Below, piece by piece: positions 63,727-64,000 of a DNA stretch of 64,000 nucleotides (its first letter is position 1; each line of letters begins with the position of its first letter). The DNA lies in assembly GCF_014199945.1 (NCBI RefSeq), contig NZ_JACHOR010000006.1, positions 62,001 through 126,000 on the forward strand, written 5' to 3'. A program made the position numbers and the translations under genes. The stretch is from Brevundimonas variabilis (GTDB lineage: Bacteria > Pseudomonadota > Alphaproteobacteria > Caulobacterales > Caulobacteraceae). Below the pieces are notes generated by a model. That model ran no database searches. It had not been told where the DNA came from and saw nothing but the letters and a program-made list of their open reading frames with translations.

Positions 63727-64000
63727 ATGACATCGACCAAAGCAATCCTGATGGCAGGCGGCGCGACCGCCCTGCTTTTCGCCCTCACCGCCACGCCCAT
63801 ACAGGCACAGACGGCGCCCGCGGCCGTCGGCCAAACTGTGGAGCCAGACAGCGTCGTGGATGACATTGTCGTCACAGCAAGACGGCGCTCCGAGACGCTT
63901 GTTAGTGTTCCTGTTGTCGTAAATGTCCTGACCACCGAAGCGTTGGACCGAAACCTGGCTGTGAGCCTTGCCAGCATCGGCGAACTCACACCGACCGTTG
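63727..64000 (+). CDS. TonB-dependent receptor, N-terminal part
   Basis: The frame is open from the ATG at 63727 to the right edge. It starts with a signal peptide (MTSTKAILMAGGATALLFALTATPIQAQ), followed by the TonB box and plug start DDIVVTARRRSETLVSVPVVVNVLTTEAL, typical of Caulobacterales/Sphingomonad outer-membrane receptors. It probably imports the substrate of the adjoining lipid-type catabolic genes, because the tandem operators lie directly upstream. About 90 residues are visible. The rest lies outside the window. Confidence 0.88.
   Translation, partial: MTSTKAILMAGGATALLFALTATPIQAQTAPAAVGQTVEPDSVVDDIVVTARRRSETLVSVPVVVNVLTTEALDRNLAVSLASIGELTPTV

Overview
The window is high-GC chromosomal DNA from an alphaproteobacterium. 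The fliLM and flgFGAH flagellar loci, a CtrA-like box, a sigma-54 flagellar promoter, HWE-type histidine kinases and a TadG-like protein all point to the Caulobacterales, and I judge Brevundimonas or a close relative most likely. That assignment rests on gene content and order, not on a database comparison.

Layout. 1-3.3 kb: end of a thiolase, a VOC-fold protein and an HWE kinase with its response regulator. 3.3-17.3 kb: a PYROXD2-like FAD oxidoreductase, a secreted beta-propeller/amidohydrolase fusion, a very large hybrid kinase ending in an EAL domain with separate receiver proteins on both sides, a TadG-like protein, formate-tetrahydrofolate ligase and a BciB/FrhB-type ferredoxin-dependent reductase. 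17.4-25.3 kb: an MHS-type transporter, an SLC5-domain hybrid kinase, two palindromic intergenic repeats, rlmJ, topoisomerase IB and a DUF3297 gene. 25.4-31.9 kb: divergent flagellar operons (fliL-fliM-DUF6468-motE leftward, flgF-flgG-flgA-flgH rightward), followed by three tandem paralogous small exported proteins and msrA. 34.3-37.8 kb: tRNA-Ser(GGA), then a decayed integration zone (palindrome, repeats, C-terminal remnant of a serine recombinase, a frameshifted gene) and a patatin phospholipase.

38-51.3 kb is the most coherent system. A [4Fe-4S]-type Fnr regulator is surrounded by five FNR/FixK-like boxes (one perfect TTGAT-N4-ATCAA, three with one mismatch, one with two). The boxes precede a tightly overlapping operon (universal stress protein, exported nitroreductase-like protein, membrane protein, DUF6544 protein, succinate/acetate CoA-transferase), a PNPOx-like gene, a BON-domain gene followed by a histidine kinase and an L-lactate/2-hydroxyacid dehydrogenase, a cytochrome c lipoprotein, and a beta-phosphoglucomutase/GH65 disaccharide phosphorylase pair. 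I read this as an oxygen-limitation survival and fermentation island: phosphorolytic sugar entry, lactate-type NADH disposal and CoA-transferase acetate metabolism under one oxygen sensor.

51.6-55.5 kb: a BLUF blue-light sensor and a large RTX/DUF4214 protein. 55.9-64 kb: methylmalonate-semialdehyde dehydrogenase, then a lipid- or steroid-like catabolic cluster (Baeyer-Villiger-type monooxygenase, HSL-type esterase, enoyl-CoA hydratase, SCP-x-type thiolase with its DUF35 partner, two hot-dog/MaoC proteins) and the start of a TonB-dependent receptor. The same TCAAC-N6-GTTGA operator lies at both ends of this cluster, once at the left and as a tandem pair at the right, which suggests one regulator encoded elsewhere.
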